A DNA stretch of 32,981 nt from an uncultured Saprospiraceae bacterium (lineage in GTDB: Bacteria > Bacteroidota > Bacteroidia > Chitinophagales > Saprospiraceae), in NCBI GenBank assembly GCA_938022165.1, contig CALIEI010000138.1:1-32981 (forward strand), given 5' to 3'. Under the pieces are notes generated by a model. The model ran no database searches. It was not told where the DNA came from and worked only from the letters and a program-made list of their open reading frames with translations. This document shows, piece after piece, positions 7,583-15,205 of the stretch. The number at the start of each line of letters is the position of its first letter. The stretch's first letter is position 1. The position numbers and the translations under genes were made by a program.

Positions 7583-9112
7583 ATGTCTATTAATTTATTA
7601 AAAATGCTACAGGACCAAATGGGAAGCGCTGTAGTAGATCAAGCAAGTAAATTCTTAGGAGAGAGTGCTTCAAACACATCTTCAGGAATTAGTTCATTAT
7701 TGCCTTCTATTATAGGTGGACTGATGAGCAAAGGTAGCACTGAATCAGGAGCAAGCGGTATCCTTGATATGATTACTAAGGGTAACCATGATGGAAGTGT
7801 ACTTGATAATATTGGAAACGTATTTAGTGGAGGAAGCTCTACTAGCAATTTTATGAATGCAGGTAGCCTACTTACTAGCGCTCTTTTTGGCGGTAGCAAA
7901 TTAGGATCTGTATTAGATCTTGTTACTAAGGCAACAGGTATGAGAAGATCTTCTTCTTCTAGCTTAATGAACTTATTGGCACCTATCGTGATGGGTATGA
8001 TCGGTAAGCAAGTAAGCAGCAATGGCCTTAACGCAGGTGGTTTAATGAAAATGTTGATGGGTCAAAAAGATCACGTAGCATCTGCATTGCCAGCTGGTAT
8101 GGGTTCTATTTTAGGTTTTGCAGATATGAAAAATTCTGTAACTGAAACTGTAAGTTCTGCAGCTACTCGTACTGCTTCTGCAGCTAGAGATACTGTTAGA
8201 GAAACTGCAAACACAGCAACTGAAGCTGCTTCTACTGGTGGATCTTGGTTACGTTGGGCACTTCCTATAGTAGCTATAGGTGGTCTTGCATTTTGGTTAT
8301 TCACTAGAGGTGGAGCTGATAAAGTAGCGGGTACTATGAAAGACGGTGCTGGTACAGTGGTTAATGGTGCAAAAGGTGCTGCTGGTGCCATGGCGGACGG
8401 TGCTACCAAGACTGTTAATGCTGCTGGTGAAATGGCTGGAAACGCTGCAGGTACTATGAAAGATGGCGCTAACGCTGTTGGAAATGCTGCTGCTGGTGCT
8501 GCTGGAAGCATGAAGGATGCTGCTGGTAATATGGTTGATGGTGCTAAGAAGACTGCTGGAAATATGGCAGACGGTGCTAAGAACGCTGCCGGAAATATGG
8601 CAGATGGTGCTAAAGCAGGTACTAACAAACTTGGTGCGAAAATAAAGAACGCTGCTGTTAAGACAGGTGATGCTATGGGTGATGCTGCTAATAAGACAGG
8701 TGACGCTATGGGTAAAGCTGCTGACAAAACAGGAGCTGCTCTTTCTGCTGCTGGCATGAAGGCAAAAGATACTTTCTCTAGCATGTTTAAGACGGGTTCA
8801 AGCGCTTCTGCTTTTACACTTCACGATATTACTTTTGATCCAAAGAGTAATAAGATTACGGATTATAACAAGGATGAAGTAATGGCTTTAGCTGCTGCAT
8901 TGAAAGCAGATCCAAATGCTAAGATTCAAATCCAAGCTTTCTCAAATGCAGGAAAGAATGCAATCGCTAATAAAGGTATTGCTACTTCAAGAGCTGCTTT
9001 GATTCAGCAAATACTTACTACTTTGGGAGTAAAGGCAGGTCAAATGTCTACAAAAGGTATGGCTGCTGAGGATGAAGCTAATGCAAACGCTATCCAAGTT
9101 GTAGTTAAGTAA
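7583..9112 (+). CDS. Mosaic protein: DUF937 domain, one membrane helix, LEA-like 11-residue repeats, OmpA-like C-terminus
   Basis: The 509-residue protein has four parts. Residues about 1-180 resemble DUF937 (glycine- and serine-rich, LLPSIIGGLMSKG and LLAPIVMGMIG segments). Residues 222-240 (WLRWALPIVAIGGLAFWLF) form a single membrane helix. Residues about 243-395 are a low-complexity region rich in Ala, Gly, Asp, Lys, Asn and Met with partly tandem 11-residue units (GAKKTAGNMAD at 320-330, GAKNAAGNMAD at 331-341), reminiscent of late-embryogenesis-abundant proteins. Residues about 411-509 have the pattern of an OmpA-like peptidoglycan-binding domain (TLHDITFDPKSNKI, then SRAALIQQILTTLGV), although the canonical Asp/Arg positions are only partly recognisable. 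A role in envelope tethering or stress protection is an inference. A strong terminator follows at 9162. Codon use is biased to GCT and GGT, suggesting high expression. Confidence 0.85.
   Translation: MSINLLKMLQDQMGSAVVDQASKFLGESASNTSSGISSLLPSIIGGLMSKGSTESGASGILDMITKGNHDGSVLDNIGNVFSGGSSTSNFMNAGSLLTSALFGGSKLGSVLDLVTKATGMRRSSSSSLMNLLAPIVMGMIGKQVSSNGLNAGGLMKMLMGQKDHVASALPAGMGSILGFADMKNSVTETVSSAATRTASAARDTVRETANTATEAASTGGSWLRWALPIVAIGGLAFWLFTRGGADKVAGTMKDGAGTVVNGAKGAAGAMADGATKTVNAAGEMAGNAAGTMKDGANAVGNAAAGAAGSMKDAAGNMVDGAKKTAGNMADGAKNAAGNMADGAKAGTNKLGAKIKNAAVKTGDAMGDAANKTGDAMGKAADKTGAALSAAGMKAKDTFSSMFKTGSSASAFTLHDITFDPKSNKITDYNKDEVMALAAALKADPNAKIQIQAFSNAGKNAIANKGIATSRAALIQQILTTLGVKAGQMSTKGMAAEDEANANAIQVVVK
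8507..8605 (+). repeat. 33-base tandem repeat units inside the DUF937/OmpA-like gene
   Basis: Three consecutive 33-base units encode 11-residue repeats ending AGNMVD, AGNMAD and AGNMAD (residues 309-341 of the protein). The last two units are nearly identical at DNA level. Looser copies of the same motif (TMKDGA, AMADGA, SMKDAA) extend from about 8330 to 8700. It is a coding repeat, not a CRISPR: there are no unique spacers between units. Confidence 0.75.
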
Positions 9113-9161
9113 TTTAAAAAAATCTAGCGATAGTCAACTGACTATTAGAAAAGATACACAT

Positions 9162-9194
9162 AGCCGATCCAATTTATTTTGGGTCGGCTTTTTT
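9162..9194 (+). terminator. Intrinsic terminator of the DUF937/OmpA-like gene
   Basis: AGCCGATCC (9162-9170) pairs with GGGTCGGCT (9181-9189), nine pairs with one G-U, around a ten-base loop, and is followed directly by a run of T. It begins 50 bases after the stop codon at 9112. Confidence 0.9.
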
Positions 9195-9397
9195 ATTTGG
9201 GGCCATCACGCTGCTCCCCACTAGCCAGCCGGAGCGTGACCGCGCTGTCCGTCACTCCGCTGCGCTGCGGTCTCTCTACTATTCCTCTCTGTAAACTGAT
9301 TTGTGGTATAAAAACAAATTTGTTTTGGCAAATAAAGCTATTGCCAAGACATTCGAGAGACTACTCCCTACGGTCGTCTGACTACCATCCCTTGTCC
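9195..9397 (-). repeat. GC-rich structured intergenic repeat, copy A (minus orientation)
   Basis: Read on the minus strand, this block starts with GGACAAGGGAT (9387-9397) and ends with GATGGCCCCAAATAAA near 9195. Copy B at 28653-28756 has the same 11-base start and a matching end (CATGGTCCCAAAAAA). The interior holds nested inverted repeats: a perfect 16-base palindrome AAAACAAATTTGTTTT (9311-9326), TTGGCAA (9325-9331) pairing with TTGCCAA (9341-9347), and GACCGC (9238-9243) pairing with GCGGTC (9267-9272). GC content of 9200-9275 is far above the surroundings. It has no plausible coding role. It is either a dispersed repeat or a structured RNA of a Bacteroidota family. Confidence 0.6.
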
Positions 9398-9608
9398 ATT
9401 GGATTTTGCTTGATTGGTAGCATATAACCCACTGATATTGTTATAAATATCTTAGTATACCATTTATTAAACTCTATTATTATTCACTTTAATAATCAAG
9501 TAGAACTGCTTCAATAAATCCTAATGGATATTAGCGGACTTATGACAAATAAATGCCATTAACATAATTTTAAGTAAGCCTGCACAACAGAATTAAACAG
9601 AAAAATGT

Positions 9609-9905
9609 TTGAATATAAACACACACGAATTGGAAAAAAGAAATCTCAAATTTGAACTAATTGGTCGCATTATGGCAGCTGGGCAAATTAAATATCCTCT
9701 GCAATATGTCAAGAGAATATTGAGAGAATTTAAAAATGAAATAGGCACAATACTTAGCATAGATCATGAAAGCACTGAATCCCTAAATAAGGCGCTGGAC
9801 GAAGAAAGATTTAAGCTTGAGTTTGAGAAGATGACTGTAAATATTGAACTCGTACGAAATCGTCAAACGAAATTTAGTACGATCAAAAATATTGTTATGA
9901 AATAA
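9609..9905 (+). CDS. Small protein of unknown function (start uncertain)
   Basis: The frame runs 98 codons from a TTG at 9609; the first in-frame ATG is at 9672, giving 77 residues starting MAAGQIKYPLQYVKRILREF. An in-frame stop at 9594-9596 rules out a longer form. The product is charged and probably helical (EKRNLKFELIGRIMAAG, then LDEERFKLEFEKMTVNIEL), has no signal peptide and has no membrane segment. An ATG at 9605 is out of frame and gives only 16 codons. I do not recognise a family. An intrinsic terminator at 9959-9991 on the same strand supports transcription in this direction. It could still be a decayed gene. Confidence 0.45.
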   Translation: MNINTHELEKRNLKFELIGRIMAAGQIKYPLQYVKRILREFKNEIGTILSIDHESTESLNKALDEERFKLEFEKMTVNIELVRNRQTKFSTIKNIVMK

Positions 9906-9958
9906 AATGAATATCCCCTAAATCAAAAATCCCCCAAAACTGATATCCCATACCGTAT

Positions 9959-9991
9959 AGGAGGTTGCTCTCGAAGCCGCCTCCTTTTTTT
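9959..9991 (+). terminator. Intrinsic terminator downstream of the small plus-strand ORF
   Basis: AGGAGG (9959-9964) pairs with CCTCCT (9980-9985), with partial further pairing of TTGC against GCCG-side bases, followed by seven T ending at 9991. It overlaps the last bases of the convergent permease gene. No T-run exists in the minus direction, so it serves the plus strand. Confidence 0.7.
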
Positions 9992-11300
9992 ATGCCCCTC
10001 TGTTTTTGAAAAACAAATAATAAGCGATCACTCCTACTCCCAATACCGCAAGACCCGATAAAGCTTCTTCCGGTTTTTCTAACAAGGCAATAGAAATAAA
10101 AATAGTAGATATGATCACAAAAAAAGCAGGTATAAAAGGATAGAGTATTACACGAACTGGTCGTTCCATATTAGGTTTTTTACGCCGTAAAATGAATACC
10201 GCTGCACCAGCTAGAGTCATAAATATAATATCCATAAATACTACAAAACCCATCAACTCTCTAAATGTCCCCCACAAAAGCAATAAAATTATAGCCCATA
10301 CCGATTGAAAAATCATTGCTTTATATGGCGTCTTATATCTTGGATGAACATCAGACAAAAACTTAAAAAATACTCCATCATTCGCCATCGCATAATATAT
10401 GCGAGGTGCAGACATAGTATAAATGCCAATCGTACCAAAGATAGATATCGCAATGGCTATGGCAACGATTTTGCCACCATTGGGAGTAATAACCGTCATC
10501 GCATCTGCTGCGATTGAATCCGTAGCAGCAATGCTCTCTATGCTTAACAGGTTCATATAGCTGATATTGACCAAAATATAAGTGATCGTCACAATGCTTA
10601 CACCCAATACCATTGCTCTTGGTACTGTTCGTCTTGGCTCTATGGTTTCTCCTGACAAAAATGAAGTATGATGCCAACCTCCCATCGCGAAGAGCACCCC
10701 AATCAGGGCTAGTATAACCCCCTGAAAAGCATTATCTGGAAGAGAAGATATACCATAATCTAAGCTTATAGTCTGTGGATCATAATATACAAATCCCAAG
10801 ACAATTATGATCGCTATGGCAAAGAGCTTAATTCCTGTAAAAAGATTTGCGAAGACTTGACTAGTTTGTACACCAGTGACATTAATAATAGTCAACACTA
10901 TTATAGCAAGCGCTGCCACAAACACCTGCGCATTAGCGCTAAGGTCAATGAAATTGGTCATATACTTGGCAAATATCATCCCTAGAGCTGCAATTGCCCC
11001 TGTAGTGATGACCAATAGAATTACCCAACCATAGAGAAAACCCATGAGTTCACCATAAGCTTCCTTCAGATATACATAAACACCGCCCGATTTGGGATAC
11101 ATCGATCCCAGTTCAGAGAAGGTCAAAGCGCCGGTAAGAGCAATAAAACCACCTAAGGTCCAGGCGATTATAATAAGTAAGTGATGTGGAACGTCTTCAG
11201 CAATCTGTCCTGGGCTTGAAAATATCCCAGCACCTATGCACGCACCAACGGCTATCATAGTTAAGCCGTAGGTGTTCAACTTGCGGTTTAGTTTGGCCAT
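9990..11300 (-). CDS. APC superfamily amino acid permease
   Basis: The 436-residue protein has about twelve hydrophobic segments. The N-terminal motif GACIGAGIFSSPG (residues 19-31) is the unwound TM1 substrate-binding signature of amino acid/polyamine/organocation permeases, followed by FSELGSMYPKSGGVYVYLKE, the conserved TM2-TM3 region. The overall pattern is closest to the LAT/basic amino acid antiporter-like branch. Expected role: uptake or exchange of amino acids across the inner membrane; the specific substrate is not evident. It ends in KNRGA. It is divergent from the sigma factor gene, with a 311-base gap between their likely starts. Confidence 0.9.
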   Translation of the reverse strand: MAKLNRKLNTYGLTMIAVGACIGAGIFSSPGQIAEDVPHHLLIIIAWTLGGFIALTGALTFSELGSMYPKSGGVYVYLKEAYGELMGFLYGWVILLVITTGAIAALGMIFAKYMTNFIDLSANAQVFVAALAIIVLTIINVTGVQTSQVFANLFTGIKLFAIAIIIVLGFVYYDPQTISLDYGISSLPDNAFQGVILALIGVLFAMGGWHHTSFLSGETIEPRRTVPRAMVLGVSIVTITYILVNISYMNLLSIESIAATDSIAADAMTVITPNGGKIVAIAIAISIFGTIGIYTMSAPRIYYAMANDGVFFKFLSDVHPRYKTPYKAMIFQSVWAIILLLLWGTFRELMGFVVFMDIIFMTLAGAAVFILRRKKPNMERPVRVILYPFIPAFFVIISTIFISIALLEKPEEALSGLAVLGVGVIAYYLFFKNRGA

Positions 11301-11611
11301 GACTTAAAGATGTGAAAAAATACCTGTTTTGCTTAAAAAAATCACTGCTTTCTCGGTTTATTAGACCTTTTGATTAAAATTTCAGTTTTGTAGCAGCGTT
11401 TTGAAGCATATTGTTATCTAATATAATGAAAACTAAAATGCATACTTTTTTGAGTGCCCATGGTCTCAACTAAGAATATAAAGCTAAAATAACACTGAAT
11501 GAACAATTAGGCTATTAACAAAATTTAATATAAATGGTACGGAAGGAGATTTTCTCCTTCCAGTTTTGTATCTTTTACAACGTTTATATTATTTCATCTA
11601 GGAACAAGCAT
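11301..11611. other. Divergent intergenic region between permease and sigma factor genes
   Basis: AT-rich. It must hold promoters in both directions, but no convincing Bacteroidota TAnnTTTG box at correct spacing was found. A 10-base direct repeat CAGTTTTGTA occurs at 11383-11392 and 11561-11570. The only clear structure is the hairpin at 11541-11561. Confidence 0.5.
11541..11561 (+). promoter_or_regulatory. Perfect 9-bp hairpin in the leader of the sigma factor gene
   Basis: GGAAGGAGA TTT TCTCCTTCC is a perfect stem with a three-base loop, followed by a T-rich stretch (AGTTTTGTATCTTTT). It lies 50 bases upstream of the TTG that I take as the sigma gene start, so it would be in the 5' untranslated RNA. 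It could act as an attenuator, an RNA-stability element or a weak terminator for transcription arriving from upstream. Confidence 0.6.
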
Positions 11612-12190
11612 TTGAAACTCGAGAGCATCATACTAGGCTGTCAAAAAAAAGATCGTAAGTGTCAAGAGGCGCTCGTGAGAAAATATGCTCCTACGCTATT
11701 GAATATTTGTAAAAGATATGTCTATGATCCTGATTTAGCGCAAGATGCCTTGCAAGAGTGTTTTCTTAATACTTTTAAATACATAGATAAGTATTCTGGG
11801 AAAGGATCTTTTGAAGGCTGGATAAAACGAATTGCCGTGAATTGCGCTTTAGGTGTGCGAAAGAAAATGAAGGGAGACTTGTATATCCATGAGATGGAGC
11901 AAGTATTAAATGTTACTACAGATATACCGGATGCCGTTTCAAAACTGAAAGAGGAAGAAATTCTAAAAGTAGTGGAAGGCTTGCCGGAATCATGTGCAGT
12001 AATTTTCAAACTCTTTATAATAGAAGGCTATCCGCATAAAGAGATTGCAGCCATGCTTGGCATCCAAGAATCCACCTCAAGATCTCAACTTGCAAGAGCC
12101 AGAGAGAAATTGATTGTAAAACTTAGAAAAATCGAGAGTGTAGAGTTCAATAGATTGAATAACCTATTCTTTCAAGTACAAAGAAATTAA
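11612..12190 (+). CDS. ECF-type RNA polymerase sigma factor (sigma-70 family)
   Basis: The open frame begins with ATG at 11534, but the first 26 codons read through a perfect hairpin and do not resemble the family. The TTG at 11612, giving MKLESIILGCQKKDRKCQEAL, matches the usual start of Bacteroidota ECF sigma factors and is preferred (192 residues). Region 2 is visible in YDPDLAQDALQECFLNTFKY and the following FEGWIKRIAVNCA. Region 4 is visible in LPESCAVIFKLFIIEGYPHK and EIAAMLGIQESTSRSQLARA. The protein should direct core RNA polymerase to a specific promoter set. One base separates its stop from the next gene, which encodes a probable membrane-bound partner, a typical sigma/regulator arrangement. 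Confidence 0.88.
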   Translation: MKLESIILGCQKKDRKCQEALVRKYAPTLLNICKRYVYDPDLAQDALQECFLNTFKYIDKYSGKGSFEGWIKRIAVNCALGVRKKMKGDLYIHEMEQVLNVTTDIPDAVSKLKEEEILKVVEGLPESCAVIFKLFIIEGYPHKEIAAMLGIQESTSRSQLARAREKLIVKLRKIESVEFNRLNNLFFQVQRN

Positions 12191-12191
12191 T

Positions 12192-13520
12192 ATGAATATT
12201 TTTGATTTTGAAAATCGAGTAAGATCCGCGGCTAATAATGTCCAACATGACTTGGACATGGAACGCCTATTGAGTGATTTGAATCTTCAAAGCAAACCAT
12301 CTAGATTTAGAATACTATTGCCTTATTTTGGCTTTGCTGGATTAATGTTAATTAGCGCAATGGCCTATTTTTCATTTTCTTCAGAGACAACAATTAATAC
12401 AAATACTTTAGAAAGAACTGAAATTGCTGAGAAACCCAATCCGAAAGAAAATAGTATCGCAATAAAGACTACCAAGCAAAACACTCTTGATAAAGAGGTG
12501 AAGACTGTAGTTCAGTCAAATTTAGTACAACAAAGTATTCCTACTGCTATCAAGAAAGAAAGTAAAAAGCCAGTAAGAACAACTTCTATCGCTCCACCCG
12601 CTGAACCTAGGATCAATAACTCAAGATCTATTAATTTAATTCCGCAAAAAAATACCATAATAATTAAGGAAGAGACTATCGATCAAAAAGATAACCTTAT
12701 CAATACAAATCAACAATCTCAAAAAGCCATTATTGCTGCAATCAATACAACTAACAGTCTAGATAATTCTACTGATATAGAGCCTAATATTTCAACTACA
12801 GTTCTCGATAAGTTACCACTACTTAGTACATACATGACGGAAGAGCTCCCTAAAAATCTACATAAAAAGGTAGCTGAATGTCCTAAGTTTACTGATGGTA
12901 ATTGGAATTTTGCAGTAGTCCCTGAGGTGGGTGCATTGTTTCCAATCAAATCACTAAACGTAAAGGATAGTAGATTCACTGAGATCTTTGAAGACAGAAA
13001 AAGAAATGAATCTTCTCAATTGAGTTTTTCATCTGGAATCTCAGTACAGTTCAGAAATAAAATAACTGGCTTGTATATCAGACCTGGATTCAACTACACA
13101 AGAATTGAAGAAACCTTTACAAATGAAGACACTAAATTTGTAACCAACGAAGTGCAATATCAAGTTCATCAATACAACATACCTATAGCTATTGGTACTA
13201 GTCTAGACCAAGGTAAGTTTTCAATAAAAGTTGAAGGAGGTCTAATCTTTAATTTTCTTCAAGAAACGAATGGTCAACTTTTTAATGGTGACGAAGATTT
13301 TATCATGTTAGATACTGATCAGTCTTTATTTAAGGAATCTGTAGGGCTTGGATTTTTTGCTGGAACTACTATAAATACTAAGCTAAATTCCAACACGGAA
13401 TTATTTGTAGGCCCTAGATTTATATTTAATACCCTTTCTACTTCATCCAATCAAAACCCAATCGATCAACGATATAGCTTTGTTGGGTTAAATGCAGGTA
13501 TAGTTTATACTCTATTTTAG
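12192..13520 (+). CDS. Single-pass membrane protein with beta-barrel-like C-terminal domain; possible regulator of the adjacent sigma factor
   Basis: The 442-residue product has a short charged N-terminus (residues 1-40, MNIFDFENRVRSAANNVQHD then MERLLSDLNL), one membrane helix (about 41-60) and a long Ser/Thr/Asn/Lys-rich linker (about 62-230). The C-terminal part (about 235-442) shows alternating beta strands typical of outer-membrane porin-family domains (FAVVPEVGALFPIKSL, then SGISVQFRNKITGLYIRPGF), ending YTLF. It begins one base after the sigma factor stop, so the two are co-transcribed. By position and by the cytoplasmic-tail/helix layout it may sequester the sigma factor. That role is inference: no zinc-binding anti-sigma motif or FecR domain was seen. 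Confidence 0.75.
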   Translation: MNIFDFENRVRSAANNVQHDLDMERLLSDLNLQSKPSRFRILLPYFGFAGLMLISAMAYFSFSSETTINTNTLERTEIAEKPNPKENSIAIKTTKQNTLDKEVKTVVQSNLVQQSIPTAIKKESKKPVRTTSIAPPAEPRINNSRSINLIPQKNTIIIKEETIDQKDNLINTNQQSQKAIIAAINTTNSLDNSTDIEPNISTTVLDKLPLLSTYMTEELPKNLHKKVAECPKFTDGNWNFAVVPEVGALFPIKSLNVKDSRFTEIFEDRKRNESSQLSFSSGISVQFRNKITGLYIRPGFNYTRIEETFTNEDTKFVTNEVQYQVHQYNIPIAIGTSLDQGKFSIKVEGGLIFNFLQETNGQLFNGDEDFIMLDTDQSLFKESVGLGFFAGTTINTKLNSNTELFVGPRFIFNTLSTSSNQNPIDQRYSFVGLNAGIVYTLF

Positions 13521-13594
13521 AAACCACCGCTGAAATGAAAGAGATTCTTTGATTGGTCAATGCATTTTTTCTATTTTTGAGCAAAAGAGAACCT

Positions 13595-14095
13595 ATGTCA
13601 ATTTCCAAAATAGAGAAGGCGCCGATGGCGAAGATAGACAGCCTTAATCAAGTTGCTGAATTTCATACTACTTTCAAGCATCCAATACTTTCAGAGCCAA
13701 CAATCCCGGCTAAAGAAAGAGCAGACTTGCGCGTACGCCTTATTGCAGAGGAGCTAGACGAACTTAAGGAAGCTATTGCAAATAATGACCTAGTTGAGGT
13801 GGCTGACGCCTTATGCGATATTCAATACGTCCTATCAGGGGCAGTATTAGAATTTGGATTAGGAGATAAATTCGTTGAACTTTTTGAGGAAGTACAGCGC
13901 TCCAACATGAGCAAAGCTTGTGATACTATGGAGGAAGTAGAAGCTTCAATAAAGCATTATAAGGAAAACAAAGGTGAAGACTGTGCTTACAAAGTAGAAG
14001 GAGATAAATTCTTGCTCTATAGGACTACTGACAACAAGACTTTGAAATCTATCAATTATTCTCCTGCAGATCTTAAATCTATTTTGGAAGACTAA
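13595..14095 (+). CDS. MazG-like all-alpha nucleoside triphosphate pyrophosphohydrolase
   Basis: The frame is open from a TTG at 13553, but the ATG at 13595 (MSISKIEKAPMAKIDSLNQV, 166 residues) or the ATG at 13625 are better starts; the conserved part begins at NQVAEFHTTF. The metal-binding E-E-x-x-E motif appears in LIAEELDELKEAI and the partner E-x-x-D in EVADALCDIQYVLSG, the signature of the all-alpha NTP pyrophosphatase fold (MazG, dUTPase-like, PRA-PH). VQRSNMSKAC and a C-terminal NYSPADLKSIL are characteristic of this small subfamily. The likely reaction is NTP to NMP plus pyrophosphate, for nucleotide pool sanitation; the base specificity is unknown. It converges with the next gene, their stop codons overlapping by four bases. 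Confidence 0.85.
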   Translation: MSISKIEKAPMAKIDSLNQVAEFHTTFKHPILSEPTIPAKERADLRVRLIAEELDELKEAIANNDLVEVADALCDIQYVLSGAVLEFGLGDKFVELFEEVQRSNMSKACDTMEEVEASIKHYKENKGEDCAYKVEGDKFLLYRTTDNKTLKSINYSPADLKSILED

Positions 14096-15174
14096 CTATC
14101 ATTTAGCTCTATAATCTTCTCCGTAAAAGTGGATAGCATTTTAGAGTTAATCCCGATCTTATATTTTATCACCTTTCGATTTTTATCCAATAAGATAAAG
14201 GTTGGATAGTATTTTATTTTGAATCTATTCAATACAAGATCTTTGAGGTAAGCGAAATTAAGACCTATGTCTTCAAGTTTTTCTATTTCATCTTTTTCAT
14301 AATCTGTTTTGAATCCAAGTAAATAGAATTCAACTTTTTTACCCTCTAAGGCTTCTACCATACTACCAATAAGCTCCTCCTCTAAAGAGCTTATTTTATG
14401 AAAACCGCAGAAAGCCATTACGACTAGACTATCTGCATCAGATTGTTCAGTTACTTTAGTTTTATCTGCCAATTTAAGTTTGTACCCAATTTTCTTTTTA
14501 TTCAATTTGAATAAAGACCAAGATTCTTTAGTGACTATTGTCTCATCAAAAGAATCTCTAATGTCCTCCGGGAAAACTTCATCTGTTATACGATAATCAT
14601 CAAGTGTAAAAGTGGACTTATCGGTAACAGTTGGAAAAATGGATTTGGCTACGTAGGTAACTCGACCATATACATCATCCACAAATGTATATTGCATAGC
14701 ATAACCTTGGACTTGAGAAAACGGGGTAAAATTCACCCCAAACACATCGGTCGTATAGATTTCTATTTTTGTATCGTTGTGTATAATTTCATATTTTTTG
14801 CATCGCATTCCACCAATTTGGTACAACTTCTCATCATTCGTGTTTGACACTAATGTTGGTATTTGTGCAAGCGGACTCTTAACGGCTATTTTATCCTTTT
14901 CATCTTTTTGGTAGCATTGATAATCTAAGCCATTTACCAGATCATATACATGCACCTCATCAATATCGGCAGCATATTTATTTAATGTCAAGACATAATC
15001 AGGGCTGACTATATGAAAGGTCTCGTAAGGTAGGTTGTATTTGTAGCTAGACAAGCTATCTGAATTTTCTACATATACTTCGTATCGTATTTCAATGACG
15101 TTGACGTCTTCTGCTGCGCGGAGCTCAAAAAAAAGCGTACAAAACACGAAAAGAGTAAACGGAATAACTTTCAT
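14092..15174 (-). CDS. Secreted protein with C-terminal thioredoxin-like domain lacking CxxC
   Basis: A GTG at 15181-15183 is also in frame, but the ATG at 15172-15174 is preferred because it opens directly onto a signal peptide (MKVIPFTLFVFCTLFFELRA). Residues about 25-220 are a beta-rich domain I do not recognise, of the GLPGLI-like secreted type in general layout (YQIGGMRCKKYEI, FTPFSQVQGYAMQYTF). Residues about 245-360 look like a thioredoxin fold: LVVMAFCGFHKISSLEEEL is where WCxxC would be, and KIKYYPTFILLDKNRKVIKY contains the cis-proline strand. Only one cysteine of the active site remains (CGFH), so thiol-disulfide exchange is doubtful. The 163-bp palindromic element begins 36 bases upstream of the start. 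Confidence 0.7.
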   Translation of the reverse strand: MKVIPFTLFVFCTLFFELRAAEDVNVIEIRYEVYVENSDSLSSYKYNLPYETFHIVSPDYVLTLNKYAADIDEVHVYDLVNGLDYQCYQKDEKDKIAVKSPLAQIPTLVSNTNDEKLYQIGGMRCKKYEIIHNDTKIEIYTTDVFGVNFTPFSQVQGYAMQYTFVDDVYGRVTYVAKSIFPTVTDKSTFTLDDYRITDEVFPEDIRDSFDETIVTKESWSLFKLNKKKIGYKLKLADKTKVTEQSDADSLVVMAFCGFHKISSLEEELIGSMVEALEGKKVEFYLLGFKTDYEKDEIEKLEDIGLNFAYLKDLVLNRFKIKYYPTFILLDKNRKVIKYKIGINSKMLSTFTEKIIELNDS

Positions 15175-15205
15175 AATAAACACCTAATGTATTGATGATC
15201 TACTA

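Larger units (their letters stand above)
9113..9608. other. Intergenic stretch without a supported gene
   Basis: This 496-base gap holds the terminator at 9162-9194, the structured repeat at 9195-9397, and then AT-rich sequence (9398-9608) with no recognised element. An open frame of 82 codons at 9179-9427 begins inside the terminator with TTG and runs through the inverted repeats, so it is not taken as a gene. Confidence 0.6.

Noticed and set aside
8330-8700. Regular short repeats suggesting a CRISPR array
   Set aside because: Units are 33-base coding repeats in frame with the surrounding gene, with no unique spacers.
8071-8784. 237-codon minus-strand frame, Ala/Pro rich
   Set aside because: It is the antisense shadow of the low-complexity repeat region of the DUF937/OmpA-like gene, kept open by its biased codons.
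9179-9427. 82-codon plus-strand frame after the DUF937/OmpA-like gene
   Set aside because: It starts with TTG inside an intrinsic terminator and runs through the palindromes of the structured repeat; its composition is unlike the real genes around it.
11534-11611. N-terminal extension of the sigma factor from the ATG at 11534
   Set aside because: The extension reads through a perfect hairpin and lacks family similarity; the TTG at 11612 fits better, though this is not proven.
14092-14095. Four-base overlap of convergent stop codons as a possible regulatory antisense arrangement
   Set aside because: Short convergent overlaps of this size are common and nothing else indicates regulation.
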